DNA of 64,000 nt from assembly GCA_038210135.1 (NCBI GenBank), contig JBBQWZ010000034.1, forward strand, positions 1 to 64,000, given 5' to 3'. The translations under genes were made by a program, and so were the position numbers. This stretch comes from JBBQWZ01 sp038210135. Lineage in GTDB: Bacteria; Acidobacteriota; Terriglobia; Bryobacterales; Bryobacteraceae. The notes under the pieces are model-generated. The model ran no database searches and had not been told where the DNA came from. It saw only the letters and a list, made by a program, of their open reading frames with translations. This document shows positions 50,759 through 59,344 of this stretch, in pieces; position 1 is the first letter of the stretch; each line of letters opens with the position of its first letter.

Positions 50759-52234
50759 TTGAAGCCCTCAGAAAAGTTTCCCGCCCCCGTGTATCGCGAT
50801 ACTGTTCTCGCGATCAACTTTGAAGACGCTAAGAAGTACTTCCTCGCGCCGCTCTTAGAGATTCATTACGCGCACACGCTGATGCTCGAGAAGCAGGGCA
50901 TCCTCACCGCCGGCGAAGCCCGGACCCTCATTGCCGCTCTCGATGCGCTCGATCTCGAGCACATTCAGCGCGCCGTGTACGACGGCACCTATGAAGATCT
51001 GTTTTTCTTCATCGAAGAGCTGCTCGAGGAATCCGCCGGTGACGTGGCCGGCAAGATGCACACCGCGCGAAGCCGTAACGACATCGCGCTCACGCTCTAC
51101 CGCATGCAGGTCCGGCGCGCTATGCTCCGCACCGCGGAGGCGGTCCTCGCCGCGCGCAAAGTGCTGCTCGACCTTGCGACTGCGAACGTCGAAACTGTAA
51201 TGCCGGCCTACACGCACACGCAGCCCGCGCAGCCGACCACGCTCGCGCATTACCTGCTGGCCGCCGTCGAATTCCTCGGCCGCGACCTCACTCGCATTGG
51301 CGAAGCCTTTCCGCGAGTGAATCAGAATCCCCTCGGAGCCTGCGCGATCACCACCACCGGCTTCCCCATCGATCGCTACGAAACGGCACGCCTGCTTGGC
51401 TTCGAAGGCCTCCAGGTCAACAGCTACGGAGCCATAGCCGCCATCGACTACGTCACCGAATCCGCCGCTGTCGTGGCGGTTGCGATGGTGAGCCTCGGAA
51501 AACTGGTGCAGGACATGCTGCTCTGGTCGACGCGTGAATTCGGTTTCCTTCGCTTGTCAGACGCTTACGTCCAGTCCTCGAGCATCATGCCGCAAAAGCG
51601 GAATCCGGTGGCGCTCGAGCACGCCCGGATCCTGGCCAGCCGTGCTCTCGCCGAAGCGCAAAGCGTTCTAACCTGCGCGCACAACACTCCGTTCGGCGAC
51701 ATCAACGATTCGGAAGATGACCTGCAGCCGCTGGTCTTCACGATGTTCGAAGATGCGGAACGGGCCCTGCTGCTGTTCGCGGGAGCGATGTCCAAAGCCG
51801 AAGTGAACCGCGACGAGCTTCGCCGAAGAGCCGCCGGAGCCTTTCTCACCGTCACCGAACTCGCCGACACGCTGGTCCGCACGGAAGGTGTGAGCTTTAA
51901 GGAAGCGCATTCGCTCGTCGCCCAAACCGTCACCGCCTGCGGAGCCGACGATTCGATCGACACCATCGCCCGCAACGTTATTCGCCTCGCGCCAGAAGTT
52001 TTCGGTCGGGCGTTGCGCCTGAGCGAGCGCGAAGTCCGCGAGGCTCTCGATCCGGTCGAGTTCGTAAATCGCCGGACTATCGTCGGCGGTCCGGCCGCCG
52101 AAGCCGTCCTTCCCGAACTCGCGAGGTCGCGGGAAGAGCAGCGAGCCGCCGAACTTTGGTTGGCCGCCAAGAACCAGAGAATGGCCGATTATCCGCAATG
52201 GATCCGCGAAGGCGTCGAGAGCCTGGAAGAGTAA
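50759..52234 (+). CDS. argH: Argininosuccinate lyase
   Basis: Splits argininosuccinate into arginine and fumarate, the last step of arginine synthesis. The 491-residue protein has the fumarase/aspartase superfamily signature SSSIMPQKRNPVALEHAR near 272-290, KMHTARSRNDI near 99-109 and YTHTQPAQPTTLAHYLL near 150-166, all as in ArgH. The region GDINDSEDDLQP follows the signature. It is longer than typical ArgH (about 460) and somewhat divergent (R instead of K after PQK), so a related lyase is possible. No other arg genes are nearby. TTG start. Confidence 0.82.
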   Translation: MKPSEKFPAPVYRDTVLAINFEDAKKYFLAPLLEIHYAHTLMLEKQGILTAGEARTLIAALDALDLEHIQRAVYDGTYEDLFFFIEELLEESAGDVAGKMHTARSRNDIALTLYRMQVRRAMLRTAEAVLAARKVLLDLATANVETVMPAYTHTQPAQPTTLAHYLLAAVEFLGRDLTRIGEAFPRVNQNPLGACAITTTGFPIDRYETARLLGFEGLQVNSYGAIAAIDYVTESAAVVAVAMVSLGKLVQDMLLWSTREFGFLRLSDAYVQSSSIMPQKRNPVALEHARILASRALAEAQSVLTCAHNTPFGDINDSEDDLQPLVFTMFEDAERALLLFAGAMSKAEVNRDELRRRAAGAFLTVTELADTLVRTEGVSFKEAHSLVAQTVTACGADDSIDTIARNVIRLAPEVFGRALRLSEREVREALDPVEFVNRRTIVGGPAAEAVLPELARSREEQRAAELWLAAKNQRMADYPQWIREGVESLEE

Positions 52235-52322
52235 TTGCAAATCCAGGTTGAACCCGTCGCATCCGGCGCGGTACACTGAACGGGTCGGCGACGGTGCCGA
52301 CATTCCTGCCTTCCACGCAAGT

Positions 52323-52398
<76 letters not shown>

Positions 52399-52625
52399 AA
52401 CAAAACAAAGCGGCTCTACGCCAACAACGGGGGAGCCAAGCCTCCAAATCCGAATCACCTAAAAACATAACACCTTGACTCTGAGGCGGTAGTTCTCAAA
52501 GTTACGGAAGCCGTGGGCAAGGCGTAGCGGATGCGCCCGCGAAATAGTAACGACCTCTTGCCGCTACCTGGCGGCGTCGATGGCCAGGCCGTGTCCAGTG
52601 CTCTGGGTGCCTTCCCCATGGCGAC

Positions 52626-55600
52626 TTACTTCGGGAAAGGCGTGGACGATTTTCCGGTGCAGTACCAGTAGCCGCCTAACGCGGTCTGCCAGGTGCAGGC
52701 GTAGCCGATGACGCGGACGGCGGAATTCGCAGCTTGGACTCCCCAATCGTTTTGGACGGTTCCAAAGCTGCTGAGGAAGTTGTTTCGGCCGGCGGGCACG
52801 TTCACCGAGATGGAGGGCGACTGGCTGCCTGGGGCGAACACCTTGACAGTGACGTCGTCGGCGCCGTTATTGAAATAGGCCACGCGGCCGCTGCGAGTGG
52901 CGTCAGGCGCGAGTACGGCCATGGTGACGTCGGTTCTCGCGGTGGCTCCGCCAATTTTGAGGACGACGGGGACGGCATCGCCGGGGTCGACGTCGAGGGG
53001 GACTCCGGCGTTTATCTGAAGGACGCCGGCGACTTCGAGCGGAGCGGTGCCGGCGTAATAGATGGGCGCGGCCTTGCCGCCGATGGTAAGAGAGACGTCG
53101 GCGATAGGTTTCGGGAAGACGGTGTCGGCGAATTTTCCGTCGACTCCGGGAGGATTGGTTTGGCCTTCTCCGGTTCCGAAGAAAACCACGATACTGCCGC
53201 GGGGGGCCGGGATGGCGGCCGAGTTAAACAAGTTGTCCTGATTGAGCATGGCGGCCTGGCCCGGTCCGTAGAGCGCGGTGAACAGGCCGGGGGCGGCGGC
53301 AACGACGGGCACGGTGACTGCGGCTGAGGCCTGTCCACTGTACTCGACGGTGACCTTGGTGCTCGATTGGCCGGCGATGCCGTAGGGTACGATCGCACTC
53401 ACCTGTCCTGACGACGCATAGTAGACGGGGGCCGGCTTGCCATCGAACAAGACGCGGGTTCCGGCGAGCGTGTTCGCGAACAATCCGTCGCCGACGCGTG
53501 CGTTGACGACGATATCTTTGGGGCCGAGAGAGTTTCCCTTGATGACAATGAATTCGCCGGGGGCGACTCCGGTACCAGGCAGGTTGGTGGCGGCGTTGAG
53601 GACTCCGCCGGTGATGGCGGTGGGCGGAGGCGCGACGGTTACGGTTGCTGTGACGGTACGGGTGGGATCAGCGAAGGGCGATGCGGCGATCGTGACGGTG
53701 ACGGGGGAGTCGACATAAGCGGGCGAGGTGTAGACGCCGGATGTCGAAATGGTTCCGATGGCCGGAGAGAGGGTCCAGCGGACGGCGGTGTTTTGGACTC
53801 CAGTTACAGTGGCGGTGAAAGCCTGGGTCGTGCCGCCGGCGGAGATCTTCGCGGTGGCGGGAGAGATGGTGGTGGCTGGGTCGGGCTGGCCCATGACCAT
53901 GGTGACGGTGGTGTTGCCGCCATCCTGCGCGGTGTTTCCGGTCGCGCTGAATTCGATGAAGTAGACGCCGTTGGCTTTGACGGGCACACGGACAAGCGCT
54001 TCGATATTGCCGATCGTGTCGCGCGGCACGACGGCGCAGCGAAGTTCGGTGGATGGTGCTTCGGCGGCGTAGGCGGTGACGACGAGTCCCGAATTTCCGA
54101 ACCCGTCGAAGCGGCGCGCGAGGGCGCGGATCTCGAGCACGCCCGCGGTCTGCGTGCGGACCTGGAACCATTCGGTCTTGAAATCGCTCGAGCCGGTGCA
54201 GGAGTGAACGGGGTCGGTGGCGGCGGATGTGAACTTGCGGGTGTCGACGATCGAAATGATTGGGACATTGAGCACGAGCGCGGTGGCGGCGTCGTCCCAG
54301 GCGCCGGTGAGACTGAACCCGCCTTGCGAGATTGAGATGGCTTGGCCGGCGACGGTAATCGAATCGGTTCGCACGCCGGGATTAGTGCTTGGCGGAACCA
54401 CGACGAAGGCCGAGCCGGAACCCACTCCGCGGGCGGGCGCTTGGAAGGCGGCGAAGCCGGACGAGGCGGGGATGGCCATCCAGGCGCATCCGGGTTGGGT
54501 GGTGACGGTGACGGGAAAATATCCTCCTCCGCCCTCGGAGTTGATGGTGGACGGAGATACGGCGTAGGAACAGGTCGCGGCGTTCGAACCGGGCAACGGA
54601 ACCTTCCATGCGCCGCGGCCAAAGGTGAATGCAGCCAGCCACGAGGCGTCGGACCCGGGCTGATCGAAAGCGAGATCCTCAAGAATGGCGTTGACGAATC
54701 CGTTGGGATCGCGGGCCCAGGTGGCGCCGGCATCGGTGGAAACGAACAGGCCGAGATCGGAGCCGAGGTAGAGGTTCGAGGGATTCCTGGGATCGATGAG
54801 CAGGCGCCAGGCGGGCGTGTCGGGAAGTGACGCGGCGCCCGAACCGTCGAGTCCGGACCAGGTGAGGCCGCCGTCGAAGCTGCGGTAGACATGCGAGTCG
54901 GCGGGGGTGAACTTGCCGGATCCGTAAGTCACGTAAACGAGCAGCGGATTCACGGGATCGAACGCGATGCTGCCGACGAAGCCGCGGCGCGGCAGGGAAG
55001 AAGGCCAGGCGGTGGTACCGTCGCCGGTGGTCGCGGTGGTGCCGCGATAGACGCTGCCGCCGTAGGTTCCGAATAGGACGAGATTTGAATCGAAGGGCGA
55101 AACGGCGATGGCGGTGATGCCGCTGTTCTTTTCGGGGATTGGGGCGGCCGAGGTCCAATTGTTTCCCGAGTCGGCGGTTCTCCAGAGATTGGTGGAGCCG
55201 CCGAAGTAAAGGCGGCGGCCGTCGTGGGGATCCATGGCGACGAAGGAGATGAACGGAACGCTTTGTGAGTCCTCCGTGATTCCCCTGGTAGCGGCGACGA
55301 AGTTGCGGCCGCCGTCGTTCGAGCGCGAGAGCGTGAGATATTGGCTCGACGCAAAGATGGTGTTGGCGTCGGCGGGATCGATGGCGGTGGCGGCGCCGTC
55401 GCCGCCTTTGATCGACGCCCAGCCGTTGCGGCCTTTGGAATCGGCTCCGCGGGGCGTGCCGTTGTCCTGGGTTCCACCAAAATAGGAGAGTCCGCCGGGA
55501 TAGAGTGAGCCGTGATAGAACTGCGTCGCGCCGTAGGAGTTGTTGAGGTTGGTCCACTTTACTTGATTGACGGTGAAGTACTCGGGCGAACAGGCTCCGC

Positions 55601-57068
55601 GGAGGCCGCCGGATACCGCCGCGCGGGCGTTGTCGGTGCGGAAGAGGCCGCCGTCGTTGCCGATGAAGAATTGCTGATTGGCGACGCCGTCGAATTTCGG
55701 ATGAAAGGTGAAGATGTGGTTGTCGGGATGGATTTCGGCGGCATAGCCCCAGTTGGCTCCGCCGTCGTCGGAGCGGAAGACCTGAATGCCGCCGGCCCAG
55801 ACGCGGTTGGGGTCGAGAGGATCGACGGCGATGATGTTGTCGTAGCCGCCCTGGCCGCGGTAGGTGGCGGCGGCACCGCCGCAGACGGCGGTGGTGAGCG
55901 AGAACACGTCGCTGAGGAGAGCAGTGTTTAACGGGTTCTTGTCGGTGTTGGCGACTTGCGTGGTCCAGGTGCCGGGGTCGCCGTTCGAGGTGGAGCGAAA
56001 AACCGCCAACAGCCCATTGCTGTAGTTAGGGTCTCCGCCAAAGCTGGTTGCGAGGGCGTAAATGGTCGCTTGCTTGGAGGGCGCGAGGGCGAGCGTGGTG
56101 CGGCGCATGTGAGCGGCGGTGTGAACTTGCACAAAGGTTCCGGCTCCGGCGGCGTCGGTGTTGCGCCAGATGCCGTAGTCGTCCGTGAATATCTTGCCGC
56201 TGCAGGCCGCAAAAAGGATGTCCGTCGCGCCGTCCGTGCGGATGACCAGGTCGCCGCAGCCTTGGTTCACTTGCGCTTCACTGAGAATCTGCGTCCAGGT
56301 GATACCGGCGTCGGGACTCGTAAAGATGCCGTTGGCGGTGGCGGCGTAGAGGCGTTTTGAATTGGTGGGGCTGATGACGATTTTGTTGGTGTAGACGAAG
56401 CGGAAATTGTTCGACGTGAAGGTGAGCGGGGTCCACGAGGTTCCGCCGTCGGTGGTTTTGAAGATTCCTTGCCCTTGCCAACCTTGAAAAAATTCGCCGG
56501 TTCCCACGTAGAGGGTGTTTGGGTCGGTGGGATCCATCGTGATCGCGCCGATGTTGACGATGGATTGGGAATCGGTGAGGACGTTCCAGTTGAGGCCGGC
56601 GTCGGTGGTTTTCCAGACGCCGCCGGTGACGGCGCCGGCATACATTATGCTTGGATTTTGCGGGTTGATGACGAGGCTGCGGGTGCGTCCGCCGATGTTG
56701 CCGGGCCCCAAATAGGTCCAGGAGCGGCCTCCGATGTCGTTGGGATTGGGCGCCTCGCCCGGCAGGGTAGGCGACGGAATGCGGAGCGTCGCGCCGTCGG
56801 CAAGCGAGATTTGGGGCATGCGGGCGGCGTGCTCGATGGCTGTACGCTGACGGTCCGCGGGGAGTTCGGTTTCGCCGGGAAGGACGCGGCGCTTGAGGAA
56901 CCAGTCGCGCGCGGCGTCGGCTCCGGAGTCGGGCGCTTCGGGCTCTTCGGCAGGTTTTGCGGCGGAGTCGGCGGGGGAGACGGAGCGGACGATGGGCGGC
57001 TTGGAGGTCCGCGCGCAGGAGGCCAGCGCGATGGTCAACAGCGCAAAAGGCATCAACTTTGTTTTCAT
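52626..57068 (-). CDS. Very large BNR-propeller lipoprotein with TIGR03437 domain
   Basis: A 1480-residue exported protein. The start has GGAGG and a lipoprotein signal (MKTKLMPFALLTIALASC, Cys18). A long BNR/VPS10-type region (GGVWKTTDAGLNWNVLTDSQ, LYVGTGEFFQGWQGQGIFKT, RSDDGGANWGYAAEIHPDNH) covers about 100-850. Next come a BACON-like segment (SYAVSPSTINSEGGGGYFPV), a pre-peptidase-like beta domain, an Ig-like repeat (ATTISPATAKISAGGTTQAF), then TIGR03437 (PGEFIVIKGNSLGPKDIVV, GSIVVFFGTGEGQTNPPG). It shares architecture with 41206-44460. The coding strand is strongly C-rich, which gives long false open frames on the other strand. Function unknown. Confidence 0.88.
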   Translation of the reverse strand: MKTKLMPFALLTIALASCARTSKPPIVRSVSPADSAAKPAEEPEAPDSGADAARDWFLKRRVLPGETELPADRQRTAIEHAARMPQISLADGATLRIPSPTLPGEAPNPNDIGGRSWTYLGPGNIGGRTRSLVINPQNPSIMYAGAVTGGVWKTTDAGLNWNVLTDSQSIVNIGAITMDPTDPNTLYVGTGEFFQGWQGQGIFKTTDGGTSWTPLTFTSNNFRFVYTNKIVISPTNSKRLYAATANGIFTSPDAGITWTQILSEAQVNQGCGDLVIRTDGATDILFAACSGKIFTDDYGIWRNTDAAGAGTFVQVHTAAHMRRTTLALAPSKQATIYALATSFGGDPNYSNGLLAVFRSTSNGDPGTWTTQVANTDKNPLNTALLSDVFSLTTAVCGGAAATYRGQGGYDNIIAVDPLDPNRVWAGGIQVFRSDDGGANWGYAAEIHPDNHIFTFHPKFDGVANQQFFIGNDGGLFRTDNARAAVSGGLRGACSPEYFTVNQVKWTNLNNSYGATQFYHGSLYPGGLSYFGGTQDNGTPRGADSKGRNGWASIKGGDGAATAIDPADANTIFASSQYLTLSRSNDGGRNFVAATRGITEDSQSVPFISFVAMDPHDGRRLYFGGSTNLWRTADSGNNWTSAAPIPEKNSGITAIAVSPFDSNLVLFGTYGGSVYRGTTATTGDGTTAWPSSLPRRGFVGSIAFDPVNPLLVYVTYGSGKFTPADSHVYRSFDGGLTWSGLDGSGAASLPDTPAWRLLIDPRNPSNLYLGSDLGLFVSTDAGATWARDPNGFVNAILEDLAFDQPGSDASWLAAFTFGRGAWKVPLPGSNAATCSYAVSPSTINSEGGGGYFPVTVTTQPGCAWMAIPASSGFAAFQAPARGVGSGSAFVVVPPSTNPGVRTDSITVAGQAISISQGGFSLTGAWDDAATALVLNVPIISIVDTRKFTSAATDPVHSCTGSSDFKTEWFQVRTQTAGVLEIRALARRFDGFGNSGLVVTAYAAEAPSTELRCAVVPRDTIGNIEALVRVPVKANGVYFIEFSATGNTAQDGGNTTVTMVMGQPDPATTISPATAKISAGGTTQAFTATVTGVQNTAVRWTLSPAIGTISTSGVYTSPAYVDSPVTVTIAASPFADPTRTVTATVTVAPPPTAITGGVLNAATNLPGTGVAPGEFIVIKGNSLGPKDIVVNARVGDGLFANTLAGTRVLFDGKPAPVYYASSGQVSAIVPYGIAGQSSTKVTVEYSGQASAAVTVPVVAAAPGLFTALYGPGQAAMLNQDNLFNSAAIPAPRGSIVVFFGTGEGQTNPPGVDGKFADTVFPKPIADVSLTIGGKAAPIYYAGTAPLEVAGVLQINAGVPLDVDPGDAVPVVLKIGGATARTDVTMAVLAPDATRSGRVAYFNNGADDVTVKVFAPGSQSPSISVNVPAGRNNFLSSFGTVQNDWGVQAANSAVRVIGYACTWQTALGGYWYCTGKSSTPFPK

Positions 57069-57454
57069 CGGAATCCTCCAAATTGGCGGGGGCACCCTCG
57101 CGTGTCCAACCTATCGTATCGGAGTAGATGCGGAAAGCGGAGAAGGATTTCGACTACAATTCGCGTCGTCCAGAATGGCTGGCAACTGTTTTCGCTCCGT
57201 TCCTTTTCGGATGGGATTCGTGATCCGAACTTTCGCAGGCGAACTGGCCAATCCAATCCATTGATTGGAGTTTGGATGAGCCCGCGAGCAACGCCCATTG
57301 GCTGCCAGCAAAACTCCATGCGGACCGTTAACAGCGAAGCCGTTTTGAGCGGCTGCGATATCGTGCGCAGTTCTCGGGTGCCGCGGTGTCGGATAATGAA
57401 GGCGTCTTACGATGATCGCCGGTGGTTTCGAAAACGGCGCTTTTCCTAACGTCT
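57069..57454. other. Intergenic region with a small hairpin
   Basis: No gene seen in 386 bp between divergent genes. It contains TCCAATC-CATT-GATTGGA (57252-57269), a perfect 7-bp inverted repeat that may be an operator or hairpin. Promoters for the lipoprotein and the photolyase should lie here. Confidence 0.4.
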
Positions 57455-58981
57455 ATGCCTGTTCGCGACCTTATCGTAATTCTTGGCGACCAACTCGACC
57501 GGGAGTCGCCGCTCTTCGAGAGCTTTGACTCCCGGCTGGACCGTATCTGGATGGCGGAGGTGCTTGAAGAGTCAACGCATGTCTGGAGCCACAAGGCGCG
57601 CATCGCCGTTTTCCTGGCCGGCATGCGTCATTTCCGCGACGAACTCCGCACTCGAGGCTGGACCGTGGAGTATCGCGAAATCGATTCTCAGCCCACGACG
57701 CTTGCGAAGGAACTGAATCATACAATTGACCGACTCCGGCCACAACGAGTGCGAGTTGTCGAGCCGGGCGACTTTCGCGTGGCACAGGCGTTGCGGGAGG
57801 TGTATCCCGGCATCGACGTTGTTACAGATACCCACTTTCTCTGCGCGATTGAGGATTTTCGGCGTCATGCCGAGGGCAGGAAGCAACTCCGTATGGAGTT
57901 CTTCTATCGGGAAATGCGGCGCCGCTATCAGGTTTTGATGGATGGTTCGACACCCGTGGGAGGGGAGTGGAACTACGATTCAGAAAATCGGGGAGCCTTT
58001 GGCAAGCGGGGACCAGGTCCCGTTCCCACACCCGCGTCCTTCGCGCCGGACAGGTTAACCCGCCAGGTCCTGACACAGGTGAACGAGATGTTCGCCGACC
58101 ATCCGGGAACATTGAACCATTTTGATTGGCCGGTGACGCCGGTCCAAGCCGAAGAAGCCATGCAGGACTTCCTCGACAATCGGTTACCGGGCTTTGGGGA
58201 GTATCAGGATGCCATGTGGACCGGACAGCCGTTCCTTTATCATTCGCGTCTATCGGTCGCCTTGAATCTGAAGCTGCTTCATCCGCGTCGCGTTGTGGCG
58301 GCGGCCGAGGAGCGGTATCGTAGCGGCAAGGCATCGCTCGCCTCAACGGAGGGATTCATCCGTCAGATTCTCGGCTGGCGGGAATACGTGCGTGGGATCT
58401 ATTGGCTCTACATGCCGGGTTACGCGGAGAAGAATGAGCTGAATGCGCATCATCCGTTGCCGCGATTCTACTGGACGGGGCAGACAGACATGCAGTGCCT
58501 CCGATCCGCCCTCGAACAGACTCTCGAGTACGGCTACGCGCATCACATCCAAAGGCTGATGGTGACGGGTCTGTTTGCGTTGATGCTAGGTGTTGAGCCC
58601 CGGCAGATTCACGAGTGGTACCTGGCCGTGTACGTTGATGCGGTGGAATGGGTGGAATTGCCGAATACCCTTGGCATGTCTCAATTTGCTGATGGCGGCA
58701 TCATGGCATCGAAGCCTTACGTTGCCACCGGCAAGTACATTCAGCGAATGAGCAACTATTGTGCTGGTTGCCGCTACGATCCAGCCGAATCCACGGGTGA
58801 AAATGCTTGCCCTTTCACGACGCTCTATTGGGACTTCCTGATGCGGCACGAGGAGCGCCTGCGGGTAAATCAGCGCATGACCATGCAAATGCGCAACGTG
58901 GATAGGCTCAGTTCCCAAAAGAAAACTGCGATTCAGATGCAGGCGGATGAATTCCGAAAGGCCTTAGAGAACACCGCCTGA
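57455..58981 (+). CDS. Iron-sulfur bacterial cryptochrome/(6-4) photolyase (PhrB/CryB-like)
   Basis: A 508-residue flavoprotein of the FeS-BCP class, which repairs (6-4) photoproducts with light. Cysteines at 348, 436, 439 and 452 (MQCLRSALEQ; NYCAGCRYDP; ENACPF) match in spacing the four [4Fe-4S] ligands of Agrobacterium PhrB as I recall them (350, 438, 441, 454). The YAHHIQRLMV motif (His363-His364) matches its active-site histidines. The N-terminal Rossmann domain (DLIVILGDQLDRESPLF) would bind a lumazine antenna. ATG 57455 starts the conserved strand; upstream open frame to 57422 is not needed. Confidence 0.92.
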   Translation: MPVRDLIVILGDQLDRESPLFESFDSRLDRIWMAEVLEESTHVWSHKARIAVFLAGMRHFRDELRTRGWTVEYREIDSQPTTLAKELNHTIDRLRPQRVRVVEPGDFRVAQALREVYPGIDVVTDTHFLCAIEDFRRHAEGRKQLRMEFFYREMRRRYQVLMDGSTPVGGEWNYDSENRGAFGKRGPGPVPTPASFAPDRLTRQVLTQVNEMFADHPGTLNHFDWPVTPVQAEEAMQDFLDNRLPGFGEYQDAMWTGQPFLYHSRLSVALNLKLLHPRRVVAAAEERYRSGKASLASTEGFIRQILGWREYVRGIYWLYMPGYAEKNELNAHHPLPRFYWTGQTDMQCLRSALEQTLEYGYAHHIQRLMVTGLFALMLGVEPRQIHEWYLAVYVDAVEWVELPNTLGMSQFADGGIMASKPYVATGKYIQRMSNYCAGCRYDPAESTGENACPFTTLYWDFLMRHEERLRVNQRMTMQMRNVDRLSSQKKTAIQMQADEFRKALENTA

Positions 58982-59344
58982 GATCTTACGGATCACACGA
59001 ACAGAGCGTTCGTGTTGGCGGCTCCGATCGCGCGAACGCGCGCCGGCATGCTCATTCCTCCGCAGCGAATCGAGGGTGAACTTCTACGTAAAGGATAAGG
59101 GTCATATGCTGCTTTCGTAGCAGGAGTGACCGCAAATGGGGACGAAGAGCCTGTAGCGAAAAGGAAATTAGTTCTGCTTCGAACCGCGACTCGATCTGTG
59201 CCCGTCGTATCGCGATGCGAGAGCGAATCGGACCACCCAAGCCACGCTGTCGTAGGCGGCACGAGGATTTGAGTAGCGACAATATCACTCTGCATTGCTG
59301 TGATCGTGTTAGCCTTAATTCAAACTACGGCTCGGACTTCTGCG
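58982..59344. other. Intergenic region, no gene recognised
   Basis: About 363 bp before the kinase gene. A 100-codon open frame on the minus strand (58993-59295) has no features I can support. No hairpin or clear promoter was found. Confidence 0.35.

Noticed and set aside
54679..55557. Long arginine-rich open frames in the 52.6-57 kb region
   Set aside because: They are by-products of the C-rich coding strand of the large lipoprotein; composition is biased and no motif is seen.
58993..59295. 100-codon minus-strand open frame before the kinase
   Set aside because: No domain, ribosome site or composition that supports coding.
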